From JALHOP01 sp964484195 (GTDB lineage Bacteria; Myxococcota; XYA12-FULL-58-9; JALHOP01), in assembly GCA_964484195.1 (NCBI GenBank), contig CAZAER010000001.1:496001-560000 (forward strand): a DNA stretch of 64,000 bases, written 5' to 3'. The notes below the pieces were generated by a model that worked only from the letters and a program-made list of their open reading frames with translations, searched no databases and was not told where the DNA came from. Numbering within the stretch: position 1 is the stretch's first letter; each line of letters opens with the position of its first letter. Shown in pieces: positions 8,308 to 16,350 of this stretch. The position numbers and the translations under genes were made by a program.

Positions 8308-9069
8308 ATGTTCGAGGCCTTTCAGAAGACCGATGCAAGCGAAGGTCGCGGTCGCATGGCGACGTCTGCCGGCGCCGCGGTTGGCGCCTATGGCGGGCTG
8401 ATCGTGCTCGCCTTGGTGTTCGCAGGACGAGCCGCCGTGCCGACGGCAGCGCCCAAACGAGTCGAGGTGACGTTCAATCGGCCGCCACCACCACCGCCGC
8501 CGCCCGCGCCACCACCGAAGCCCCGCGTCGAGCCGATCGCGGAGCCGAAGGTGACGACGCTCACCAAGGCCGACGTCGCGCCACCAACGACTCCGGCGCC
8601 AGCTCCGGTCGAAGCAGCGCCCGTCGCTCAGGTGCCGTCGCTCGACGCCCCCGTCGCCGCTGCACCAACCGCGGCCCCCACGGGGAGCACTGGCGTCGGT
8701 AGCGCCGGAACCGTGGGCGGCACCGGCACGGCGGCCATCAACCTCCCGGAGAATGGCGAGCCGGCCGTCGCGAGCTCCGACAACGCGGCACCGCGCATGC
8801 CACCAGAGGCCGAAGCCAACGGCTGGGAAGGCAAGGTCATCTTGAAAGGCGTCATCGAGACCGACGGCACCGTCTCGCACCTGCAGGTGCTCAAAGTGAC
8901 GGTCAAAATCGCTAATCAAACGCAGACCGCTACGGCGGACCATCCTTTCGCACGTGAAGCGCTCGCCGCGGTGAAGAGCTGGCGGTTCACGCCGGCCAAG
9001 GTCGACGGCGTCGCGGTTCCAGTCTTCCGGATCTTCCCAATCACTTACGTACAAGGAGTCGTCAGATGA
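8308..9069 (+). CDS. tonB: TonB family energy-transducing protein
   Basis: A 253-residue inner-membrane-anchored periplasmic protein. It has a cytoplasmic N-terminus, one membrane span near residues 20-42 (GAAVGAYGGLIVLALVFAG) and a long proline-rich periplasmic stalk (about 57-105, with eight consecutive prolines). The C-terminal TonB domain (about 165-253) contains GKVILKGVIETDGTVSHLQVL and a VKSWRFTPAKVDG strand. It would carry proton-motive energy to the outer-membrane receptor encoded three genes later. Its stop overlaps the exbB start (ATGA), showing tight coupling. Confidence 0.92.
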   Translation: MFEAFQKTDASEGRGRMATSAGAAVGAYGGLIVLALVFAGRAAVPTAAPKRVEVTFNRPPPPPPPPAPPPKPRVEPIAEPKVTTLTKADVAPPTTPAPAPVEAAPVAQVPSLDAPVAAAPTAAPTGSTGVGSAGTVGGTGTAAINLPENGEPAVASSDNAAPRMPPEAEANGWEGKVILKGVIETDGTVSHLQVLKVTVKIANQTQTATADHPFAREALAAVKSWRFTPAKVDGVAVPVFRIFPITYVQGVVR

Positions 9070-9767
9070 GCTTCGATATCGTTCGCATCTTTCATGAAAT
9101 GGATTGGATGGCGCGGGGCATCACCTTCACGTTGCTGGCGATGGGCATCGCGAGCCTCGCGGTGTTCATCGAGCGCTCGATCGCTTACGCGCGCTCGAAG
9201 CAGCAGTCTCGGGCGTTCGCTGGCGAGGCCGCCGAGCTCATCCATCGCGGCGACTACGGCGCGCTCCGCGACCGCACCGCGGCTTACAAGGGCTCACACC
9301 TCGCCCGCATGTTGCGTCCCGTGCTCGACACTTTCCTGTCGACCAGCCGCTCGCTGCGCAACGACGAGGCCGTGGTCGAGGTAGTGCGCCGCGAGATGGC
9401 GCGCCAGCACGAGCAGACGGGTCACGACCTGCGCCGGGGGCTCTCGACGCTCGCGTCCGTCGGCTCGGTCGCGCCGTTCGTCGGTCTGCTCGGCACTGTC
9501 GTCGGCATCATCGCGGCGTTCGCCAAGATCTCCTCCACCGGCTCGGGTGGTTTGTCATCGGTCGCCGGCGGCATCTCCGAGGCGCTGGTCGTCACCGCAT
9601 TGGGCCTGCTCATCGCGATCCCGGCGGTGCTCCTATTCAACCGCCTCTCCGGCATCGCGGACACCATCGAGAAGAACCTGACGACCTCGTCGGGCCAGCT
9701 CCTCGACCACCTCGAGTTCTTCGGCAAGCGGAGCAACCATGAGCGCCAAGCCTCGAACGCGGCCTAA
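9066..9767 (+). CDS. exbB: ExbB/TolQ/MotA family proton channel subunit
   Basis: A 233-residue inner-membrane protein. Membrane spans lie near 17-37, 135-160 and 170-192. The conserved stretch GLLGTVVGIIAAF (about 142-154) is the ExbB/TolQ signature, followed by GGISEALVVTALGLLIAIPAVLLFN. It forms the proton channel with ExbD. It starts within the tonB stop and overlaps exbD by 29 bases. Confidence 0.94.
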   Translation: MSFDIVRIFHEMDWMARGITFTLLAMGIASLAVFIERSIAYARSKQQSRAFAGEAAELIHRGDYGALRDRTAAYKGSHLARMLRPVLDTFLSTSRSLRNDEAVVEVVRREMARQHEQTGHDLRRGLSTLASVGSVAPFVGLLGTVVGIIAAFAKISSTGSGGLSSVAGGISEALVVTALGLLIAIPAVLLFNRLSGIADTIEKNLTTSSGQLLDHLEFFGKRSNHERQASNAA

Positions 9768-10143
9768 GCCGGAGATCAACGTCACGCCGCTCGTCGACGT
9801 GGTGTTGGTCTTGCTCATCATCTTCATGGTCATCGCGCCGCAGCTCGAAGCGGGCGAGGCGGTCGAGCTCGCGAAGGCGAAGAACGTCAATCGCGAGAAT
9901 TCCGTCGAGGCCTTGACCCTCACGCTCACCGCCAGCGGCCGCACCCTGGTCGAGCGTGACGTGGTCGAGGAGTCGGCGCTGCGCGACCGCCTGACCGCCG
10001 AGCACGCGCGCGACGAAGAGCGTCCGTTGGTCATCAAGGTCGACAAGACGCTGACCTACGGTAAGGCGCGCGCTTTGTTCGCGATGGCGCGCGGTGTCGG
10101 GTTCAACGGCGTGTCGCTGACCGTCGACGAAAGGGTGGACTAG
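9739..10143 (+). CDS. exbD: ExbD/TolR biopolymer transport protein (first copy)
   Basis: A 134-residue protein with one membrane span near 16-33. The family motif EINVTPLVDVVLVLLIIFMV is intact, including the proton-carrying aspartate in PLVD. The rest is a periplasmic domain. It overlaps the end of exbB by 29 bases and is followed four bases later by a second exbD. The two copies diverge strongly after the membrane segment (ALTLTLTASGRTLVERD here), so they are probably distinct subunits of one stator rather than a recent duplication. Confidence 0.93.
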   Translation: MSAKPRTRPKPEINVTPLVDVVLVLLIIFMVIAPQLEAGEAVELAKAKNVNRENSVEALTLTLTASGRTLVERDVVEESALRDRLTAEHARDEERPLVIKVDKTLTYGKARALFAMARGVGFNGVSLTVDERVD

Positions 10144-10147
10144 TCCC

Positions 10148-10567
10148 ATGGGCATGAGCGTTCAGCAGGGTGGCAAGGGCGTGAAGCCCGAGATGAACGT
10201 CACGCCCTTGGTCGACGTCGTTCTCGTGCTCCTGATCATCTTCATGGTGGTCACACCTCTGCTCACCAAGACCTTCGAGGTCGCGGTGCCCAAGAAAGAG
10301 GAGGGCACACCGCCGCCCGTGGCCCTGCCTCCGCTCGTGCTCAAGCTCGACCGAGACGGAACCGTGCGCATCAACGACACCATGGTGCCCGGCCCCGAGC
10401 TCGCTTTCCGACTGCAGCAGGAGCTCTCTGCCCGCAATGACGGACAGATGCTCTTCGATGCCGACGATGGTGCCAATTATGGCGCCGCCGTGACGCTCAT
10501 GGATACGGCGCGTGGCGCTGGTGCGCTTACCATCGCGGTCATTCCCGAGCCGACGATCCAGCAGTAG
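10148..10567 (+). CDS. exbD: ExbD/TolR biopolymer transport protein (second copy)
   Basis: A 139-residue paralogue of the preceding gene with the same membrane motif (EMNVTPLVDVVLVLLIIFMVV, near residues 15-36) and a different periplasmic domain (PLVLKLDRDGTVRINDT). Pairs of ExbD proteins with one ExbB are known from several TonB systems, for example in Xanthomonas. This is the last gene before a structured 76-base gap leading to the receptor. Confidence 0.93.
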   Translation: MGMSVQQGGKGVKPEMNVTPLVDVVLVLLIIFMVVTPLLTKTFEVAVPKKEEGTPPPVALPPLVLKLDRDGTVRINDTMVPGPELAFRLQQELSARNDGQMLFDADDGANYGAAVTLMDTARGAGALTIAVIPEPTIQQ

Positions 10568-10568
10568 A

Positions 10569-10612
10569 AGTTGGCACCGCGAAGACACTGAGTGTCACAA
10601 ACGCGCAGCCAA
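10569..10612 (+). promoter_or_regulatory. Long imperfect hairpin between exbD and the receptor gene
   Basis: The arms GTTGGC and GCCAAC (10569-10574, 10607-10612) enclose a perfect inner stem GACAC/GTGTC with loop TGA (10583-10595). It starts just after the exbD stop and ends 31 bases before the receptor GTG. There is no U-run, so it may be an mRNA-stability or attenuating element rather than a classic terminator. Confidence 0.4.
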
Positions 10613-10643
10613 CTCGACACGCGCCCCCTTTAATTCCTCGCGC

Positions 10644-13466
10644 GTGACCACCACACGCCACTTCATTCTCGCAGCGCTGTTGCTCGTGCAGACCACGACC
10701 GCCCTTGCTCAAGACGGCGGCGCATCGCTTCCCGATGTCGGCATCCCACCGGCAGCGCAAGGGCCGGCCGATGTCACCGAGGCGGCGGACGACGCGCAGC
10801 CGTTGGCCGAAGGGCTAGGGCGCCTGCGCGGCACCGTCGTCGACGCCGACAATGGCGAAGCGCTCATCGAAGCGCAGGTCACGGTCGTCGAGCTCCAGCT
10901 CAAGGCGCTCACCGATCTCGAGGGCAACTACTTCCTCGACTTGCCTCCCGGCACTTACAACCTCCGCGTCTTCTACGAAGGCAAGGCGACGCGCAGCTTC
11001 ACCAACCTCGTGGTGAATCTCGGCGAGGTGGCGCGCCTCGACGTCGCGCTCGGCAACAAGGAAGAGCAACAGAGCACCACGGTTCAGAAGGAGACCATCG
11101 TCGTCGGCACCGCCGACCGAGCGACTGACGCGGTGCAGCTGGTGCGCCGGCAGAAGGCGGCAACGGTGAGTGATTCGGTGAGCGCCGAGGCCATCGCGCG
11201 CACGCCGGACGCCACCGCCAGTGAAGCCGTGAAGCGCGTGGTCGCCGCCACGGTGCAAGACAACCGCTACGTGCTGATTCGTGGCCTCGGTGGACGCTAT
11301 AGCGCAGCCCTCCTCAACGGCGTGCCGCTGCCGAGCCCCGACCCCGATGTCGCGAGCGTTCCGCTCGATCTCTTTCCCGCGACCTTGCTTGCGAACCTGA
11401 CGGTCTCGAAGACCTTCAGCCCCGACATCCCCGGCAACTTCGCGGGCGGCCTCCTGCAGATCGAAACGCGCGAGTTCCCCAACCAGTTCACGCTGCGCAT
11501 TCGCCTCGGCGTCTCGGGCGACACGGCAACGACCTTCCAGGACACGCCCACGTACGACGGCGGCAAGCTCGACTTCCTTGGCTATGACGACGGCACCCGC
11601 AAGCTCCCCGACAGTGTGCCGCGCAATCGCTCGGTCGAGCAGCTGCCGCGCGGCGAAGCCGACGCCATCGGTCGCGACTTCCAGAACGTCTGGACCCCGA
11701 CGACGAAGAGCGCCTTGCCGAACGGCGGCGTCGCGGTGGTCGTAGGCGACACCGTGAGCCTCGCAGGGAAGCCCCTCGGTTACTTGGTGAGCGCCAACTA
11801 CGGCATGAAGACGACGCGACGCGAGTCGGTCGCGCGCCGCACCGACGTCACCGGGACGTCGCAAGCCGACGAGCGTCGCTTCACCACCGGCATCCAGTCG
11901 GCGCAGCTCGGCGCTCTCGGGAACGTCGGCTGGGCGCTGTCGCCAACGCAACGCCTGACGCTGGTGAGCTTCTACACCCACTCGGCCGACGACATCGCCG
12001 AGACCACGCTCATCGAGCCCAATGGCGAGTCGTTCGTGAACCGCCGCACGAGCCTGCGCTTCACCGAGCGCTCTCTCGTGTTCACCCAGCTCATGGGTGA
12101 GCATCTCCTGGCCGACGGCGTCACGCTCAATTGGACGCTGAACGTCTCGAACACCAAACAGAACCAGCCCGACAGCCGCGACACCATCTTCCAGTCGACC
12201 GACAGCGGCGACTTCGTGTTCGTCGGCGCAAGTCTCGGCCAGGCCGACCACTACTACGCGGACCTCGGCGACTGGACGTACAACGGCGGGGCCGACATCG
12301 CGTTCGCGTATCCGCTCGGCAAGGTCAAAGTCGGCACCCTAGTGACCGCGACCACGCGCGACTTCTCGTCGCGACGCTTCCGTTACGAGCCTACGGGCAA
12401 CGCGACGACGGACGACCTCACGCAGTCGCCGGAGAACCTCTTCAATCCCGCCAACGTCGGCAGCATCCTGCGCTTCCGTGAAGTCACCACGGCAGCCGAT
12501 GCCTACAGCGCCGACCGCGCCATCTTCGCGGGCTACGCGATGACCGACATCGTGAAGCTGGCGCCGTTCAGGATCATCGCCGGCGCTCGTTACGAATACG
12601 CTACGCAAACGATCGATACCGGTAACGATTTCGCCATCGGCCGCACGCATACCACTCGCAATGTCGGCAGCCTCCTACCAGCCATGAACCTCGTGTACGC
12701 GCTAACGGACACGATGAACCTGCGCGCCGCTTACAGCTACACGCTGGCGCGCCCGACCTTCCGCGAGCTCGCGCCGACCGTCTTCTTCGACTACTCGCGC
12801 GGCCGCTCCTCGAGCGGTGACCCGAACCTCGACGACACGCGCATCCACAACGCCGACCTGCGCTGGGAGATGTTCCCGAGCGGCACCGAGGTGCTCGCGG
12901 CAGGCGCGTTCTACAAGAGCTTCGACAATCCGATCGAACAGGTGTTCGCGACGCCAGCCGGCGACGACATTACCTACGTCAATACCGACGGTGCACGTGC
13001 CCTGGGTGTCGAGCTCGAGGCGCGCGCATCGTTCGCGCGCTTCTCGCCGATGCTGGCGCCGTATTTCGCGGCGGCGAACCTCTCGCTCATCGACTCGCAA
13101 GTCCGCTTGAGCGGCAACACCGAGGGCACGAACCGCAAGCGCGCCTTGCAGGGGCAGTCGCCGTACGTGGTCAACGTCGAGCTCGGCGGCCGCTTCGAGA
13201 GCACGGGCACGCAAGTGAGCGCGCTCTACAACGTGTTCGGCAAGCGCATCTCCGAAGTCGGTGTCGCGGGCTCACCCGATGCCTTCGAACAGCCGTTTCA
13301 CAAGCTCGACCTCGTGGTGACCCAACGCATCGCCGAACGCTTCGTCGGCAAGCTCGCAGGCTCGAACCTTCTCGCGCAGGACGTCCGCGTCAAGCGCGGT
13401 GAGGTGTTCATCTATCGCTACACCCCGGGAACGGCATTCAGCCTGACCCTCGAGTGGGCGCTTTAA
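10644..13466 (+). CDS. TonB-dependent outer-membrane receptor with N-terminal carboxypeptidase-regulatory-like domain
   Basis: 940 residues. The GTG at 10644 places a signal peptide exactly at the start (hydrophobic ILAALLLVQ, cleavage near ALAQ). Residues about 55-135 are a carboxypeptidase-regulatory-like beta-sandwich (GRLRGTVVDADNGEALIEA). The plug (about 155-290) contains RGLGGRYSAALLNGVPLPSP, and a 22-strand-type barrel fills the rest. The last residue is Leu, not the usual Phe or Trp. The substrate cannot be deduced. It lies directly downstream of tonB-exbB-exbD-exbD and upstream of a lipoprotein, suggesting a dedicated transporter. Confidence 0.9.
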   Translation: MTTTRHFILAALLLVQTTTALAQDGGASLPDVGIPPAAQGPADVTEAADDAQPLAEGLGRLRGTVVDADNGEALIEAQVTVVELQLKALTDLEGNYFLDLPPGTYNLRVFYEGKATRSFTNLVVNLGEVARLDVALGNKEEQQSTTVQKETIVVGTADRATDAVQLVRRQKAATVSDSVSAEAIARTPDATASEAVKRVVAATVQDNRYVLIRGLGGRYSAALLNGVPLPSPDPDVASVPLDLFPATLLANLTVSKTFSPDIPGNFAGGLLQIETREFPNQFTLRIRLGVSGDTATTFQDTPTYDGGKLDFLGYDDGTRKLPDSVPRNRSVEQLPRGEADAIGRDFQNVWTPTTKSALPNGGVAVVVGDTVSLAGKPLGYLVSANYGMKTTRRESVARRTDVTGTSQADERRFTTGIQSAQLGALGNVGWALSPTQRLTLVSFYTHSADDIAETTLIEPNGESFVNRRTSLRFTERSLVFTQLMGEHLLADGVTLNWTLNVSNTKQNQPDSRDTIFQSTDSGDFVFVGASLGQADHYYADLGDWTYNGGADIAFAYPLGKVKVGTLVTATTRDFSSRRFRYEPTGNATTDDLTQSPENLFNPANVGSILRFREVTTAADAYSADRAIFAGYAMTDIVKLAPFRIIAGARYEYATQTIDTGNDFAIGRTHTTRNVGSLLPAMNLVYALTDTMNLRAAYSYTLARPTFRELAPTVFFDYSRGRSSSGDPNLDDTRIHNADLRWEMFPSGTEVLAAGAFYKSFDNPIEQVFATPAGDDITYVNTDGARALGVELEARASFARFSPMLAPYFAAANLSLIDSQVRLSGNTEGTNRKRALQGQSPYVVNVELGGRFESTGTQVSALYNVFGKRISEVGVAGSPDAFEQPFHKLDLVVTQRIAERFVGKLAGSNLLAQDVRVKRGEVFIYRYTPGTAFSLTLEWAL

Positions 13467-13481
13467 CGAAAGAGGGATGTC

Positions 13482-14825
13482 ATGCAGCGAAAGAGTGTGA
13501 TCATTGCGGGAATGCTCGCGGCCGCGATGGCGGCGTGCGGCAGCGAAGACAGCAGCGGTACCGAGGTGGGGCTCAACGACGGGCAGGGCGGCTGCGCCGG
13601 CATCAGCAACTGCTTGAACCTGAACGTGACCGAGGACACGCGTCTCGCCGAGGGGGAGTGGATTTTGTCGCCGCGTAATGACGGCGGCTACGTGACCGTC
13701 GACGCTGGCGTGACTCTCGAGATCGCTCCGGGGACGACGATCCGCGCGCTCACCGGTGCGGCGCTCATCGTCCCACGTGGCGCGCGCATCATCGCCGACG
13801 GCACCGAGGCGCAGCCCATCGTCTTCACCAGCGCCAAAGACGAAGGCTCGCGCACCGGCGGCGACTGGGGTGGTCTGCTCATCCTCGGGAACGCTCCGGT
13901 GAACGAGGCGACTCCACACTTCGAGGCGCTTCCGGCGTCCGACACCACCGGCGACTACGGTGGTGACGACATCGCCGACGACAGCGGCATCCTGCGCTAC
14001 GTCCGCATCGAGTTCGCGGGTTTCACCTACGCCACGGACAAGGAGTTCAACGCGCTCACCCTGTGCGGCGTCGGCAACACGACGCTCATCGACTACGTGC
14101 AGGTGCACCGCGGCTCCGACGACGGCGTCGAGCTCTTCGGCGGCACCGCCGATCTGCGTCACGTCATCAGCTCGCAGAATCAAGACGACGGCTTCGACAC
14201 CGACTTCGGCTGGAGCGGCCGCGCCCAGTTCATGGTGGTCCAGCACATCAACGGCCAGAGCTCCGACCCGAACGGTTACGAGTCGGACAACCGCCCCGAC
14301 GGACAGAGCTACGACGCCTTGCCGCGCACCGAGCCAACCATCTTCAACGCGACCGTCATCGGCAGTGCGTCGACTCCGACGTCGTCGCGCGGCGCGGTTC
14401 TACGCCGCGGCACCGCCGGCATCTACGGCAACCACATCTTCACGAGCTTCAAGAATTCGGCCGTGGATGTCCGCGATGGCGCAACCACTCAGGGCTTCGG
14501 CGTGCGCCTCGCGGTACGCAGCTCGGTGTTCTGGAACAACGCGGGCGGCGTGAACTGGCAAGACGAGAGCAGCGGCAGCGCCAACAACGACAACGGCTTC
14601 GAGGAGGCCGTCGTCTTCATGAGCGACGCGCTCGACAACGCCATGGTCGACCCGGGTCTCCCTGCGGCGAGCACCCACCTCACCGCGCCGACCTTCCAGC
14701 CGGCGGCATTCCTCACCGGCGAAACGCCGCCGGCGGACGGGTTCTTCGACACCAGCGCGACCTTCATTGGCGGCGTGGGTGCGCAAGACTGGACCGCTGG
14801 CTGGACCAACTACCCGGAAAACTGA
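13482..14825 (+). CDS. Surface or periplasmic lipoprotein, probable beta-helix, partner of the TonB-dependent receptor
   Basis: 447 residues with a lipoprotein signal peptide (lipobox AMAAC, cysteine near residue 19). After a short acidic linker the body reads as parallel-beta-helix-like turns (GVTLEIAPGTTIRALTGAALIVPRGARI), then Asp/Gly-rich segments (GGDWGGLLILGNAPVNE; GSDDGVELFGGTADLRHVISS). Proteins of this type are often encoded beside TonB-dependent receptors in several phyla. The gene begins 15 bases after the receptor stop with AGAGGG before the ATG. The function is inferred as substrate capture at the surface; no ligand is known. Confidence 0.75.
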   Translation: MQRKSVIIAGMLAAAMAACGSEDSSGTEVGLNDGQGGCAGISNCLNLNVTEDTRLAEGEWILSPRNDGGYVTVDAGVTLEIAPGTTIRALTGAALIVPRGARIIADGTEAQPIVFTSAKDEGSRTGGDWGGLLILGNAPVNEATPHFEALPASDTTGDYGGDDIADDSGILRYVRIEFAGFTYATDKEFNALTLCGVGNTTLIDYVQVHRGSDDGVELFGGTADLRHVISSQNQDDGFDTDFGWSGRAQFMVVQHINGQSSDPNGYESDNRPDGQSYDALPRTEPTIFNATVIGSASTPTSSRGAVLRRGTAGIYGNHIFTSFKNSAVDVRDGATTQGFGVRLAVRSSVFWNNAGGVNWQDESSGSANNDNGFEEAVVFMSDALDNAMVDPGLPAASTHLTAPTFQPAAFLTGETPPADGFFDTSATFIGGVGAQDWTAGWTNYPEN

Positions 14826-14878
14826 GCAGGATCGTCCCGCTCCGTTGACGATGACGTCGTCGGAGGCTATGCGCTGCT

Positions 14879-16336
14879 ATGGCCAATCACGCCCTTCCGC
14901 TAGCGCTGACCTTCGACGACGTCCTGCTAGTTCCGCAGCACTCCGAAGTACTCCCGAAGGACGCCAAGGTCGCGACCACCCTCGCGGGGGACATCACCCT
15001 CCATATCCCGCTGGTTTCCGCCGCCATGGACACGGTGACCGAGAGCGCCACCGCCATCGCGATGGCCCGCGAAGGCGGTCTCGGCTTCATCCACAAGAAC
15101 CTGTCGATCGAGGCTCAGGCCAAAGAGGTCCTGCGGGTGAAGAAGAGCGAGTCGGGCATGATCGTCGACCCGGTGACCATCGGTCCCGACGCGACGCTCG
15201 GCGAGACCCGTGAGCTCATGAAGCGGCACGACATCAGCGGCATCCCCGTCGTCGAGAGCGGACGACTCGTCGGCATCATCACCAACCGCGACCTGCGCTT
15301 CGAGAGCCGTGCCACCGAGAAGGTGCGCAACGTCATGACCAAAGACGTGAAGACGGCACGCGAGGGCATCGGCAGCGACGAGTCCAAGGCGCTGCTGCAG
15401 AAGTACCGCATCGAGAAGCTGCCGGTCGTCGACGACCGCGGGACGCTGCGCGGCCTGATCACTATCGCGGACATCGAAAAAGCCGAGCGTCACCCGACAG
15501 CCAGCAAAGACAAGCTCGGGCGCCTCCGCGTCGGCGCCGCCGTCGGTGTCGGTGACGACCGAGGCAAGCGCGTCGCGGCGCTGCGTGAAGCAGGGGTCGA
15601 CGTCATCGTCGTCGACACGGCGCACGGCCACTCACGCGGCGTCATCGAGGCAGTGAACGCCACCAAGAAGGAGCACCCCGATCTCGTGGTCATCGCCGGC
15701 AACGTCGCGACCGCGGAGGCCACGCTTGCCTTGATTGCCGCTGGAGCGGACGCCGTGAAGATCGGCATCGGCCCTGGCTCCATCTGCACGACCCGCGTCG
15801 TCGCCGGCGTCGGCGTGCCGCAGCTCACCGCGGTCATGGAGTGTGGTGAAGCGGCGCGATCGAAGGGCAAACACATCATCGCCGACGGCGGCGTGCGCAG
15901 CTCGGGTGACGTCGTCAAAGCCCTCGCGGCCGGCGCCTCGTGTGTCATGATCGGCTCGCTGTTCGCTGGAACGGACGAGTCGCCCGGCGACATCGTCTTG
16001 TATCAGGGACGCTCGTACAAATCGTACCGCGGCATGGGCTCGCTGGGCGCCATGCAAGAGGGCAGCGCTGACCGCTACTTCCAGAGCGAGATCAAAGAGG
16101 CCATGAAGCTCGTGCCCGAAGGCGTCGAGGGCATGGTGCCGTACAAGGGTCCGCTGTCGCAGAGTGTGTACCAGCTGGTCGGCGGTCTACGGTCGGGCAT
16201 GGGCTATCTGGGCGCTGGCGATCTCGCGGCGCTGCACAAGAACGCCAAGTTCGTACAGATCACGGCAGCGGGCATGCGCGAGTCGCACGTCCACGACGTG
16301 ACTGTGACCAAAGAAGCGCCGAACTACCGGAGCTGA
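14879..16336 (+). CDS. guaB: Inosine-5'-monophosphate dehydrogenase
   Basis: A 485-residue enzyme that oxidises IMP to XMP with NAD, the committed step of GTP synthesis. The N-terminus is LTFDDVLLVPQHSEVLP. Two CBS domains interrupt the barrel at about 92-200 (GMIVDPVTIGPDATLGE; VRNVMTKDVKTA). The catalytic loop GIGPGSICTTRVVAGVGVPQ carries the active cysteine, and the flap and C-terminal region (MGSLGAMQEGSADRYF) are complete. GGAGG lies about 12 bases before the ATG. guaA follows 4.8 kb downstream on the same strand, not in the same operon. Confidence 0.97.
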   Translation: MANHALPLALTFDDVLLVPQHSEVLPKDAKVATTLAGDITLHIPLVSAAMDTVTESATAIAMAREGGLGFIHKNLSIEAQAKEVLRVKKSESGMIVDPVTIGPDATLGETRELMKRHDISGIPVVESGRLVGIITNRDLRFESRATEKVRNVMTKDVKTAREGIGSDESKALLQKYRIEKLPVVDDRGTLRGLITIADIEKAERHPTASKDKLGRLRVGAAVGVGDDRGKRVAALREAGVDVIVVDTAHGHSRGVIEAVNATKKEHPDLVVIAGNVATAEATLALIAAGADAVKIGIGPGSICTTRVVAGVGVPQLTAVMECGEAARSKGKHIIADGGVRSSGDVVKALAAGASCVMIGSLFAGTDESPGDIVLYQGRSYKSYRGMGSLGAMQEGSADRYFQSEIKEAMKLVPEGVEGMVPYKGPLSQSVYQLVGGLRSGMGYLGAGDLAALHKNAKFVQITAAGMRESHVHDVTVTKEAPNYRS

Positions 16337-16350
16337 AGAGTCTCCGCAGG

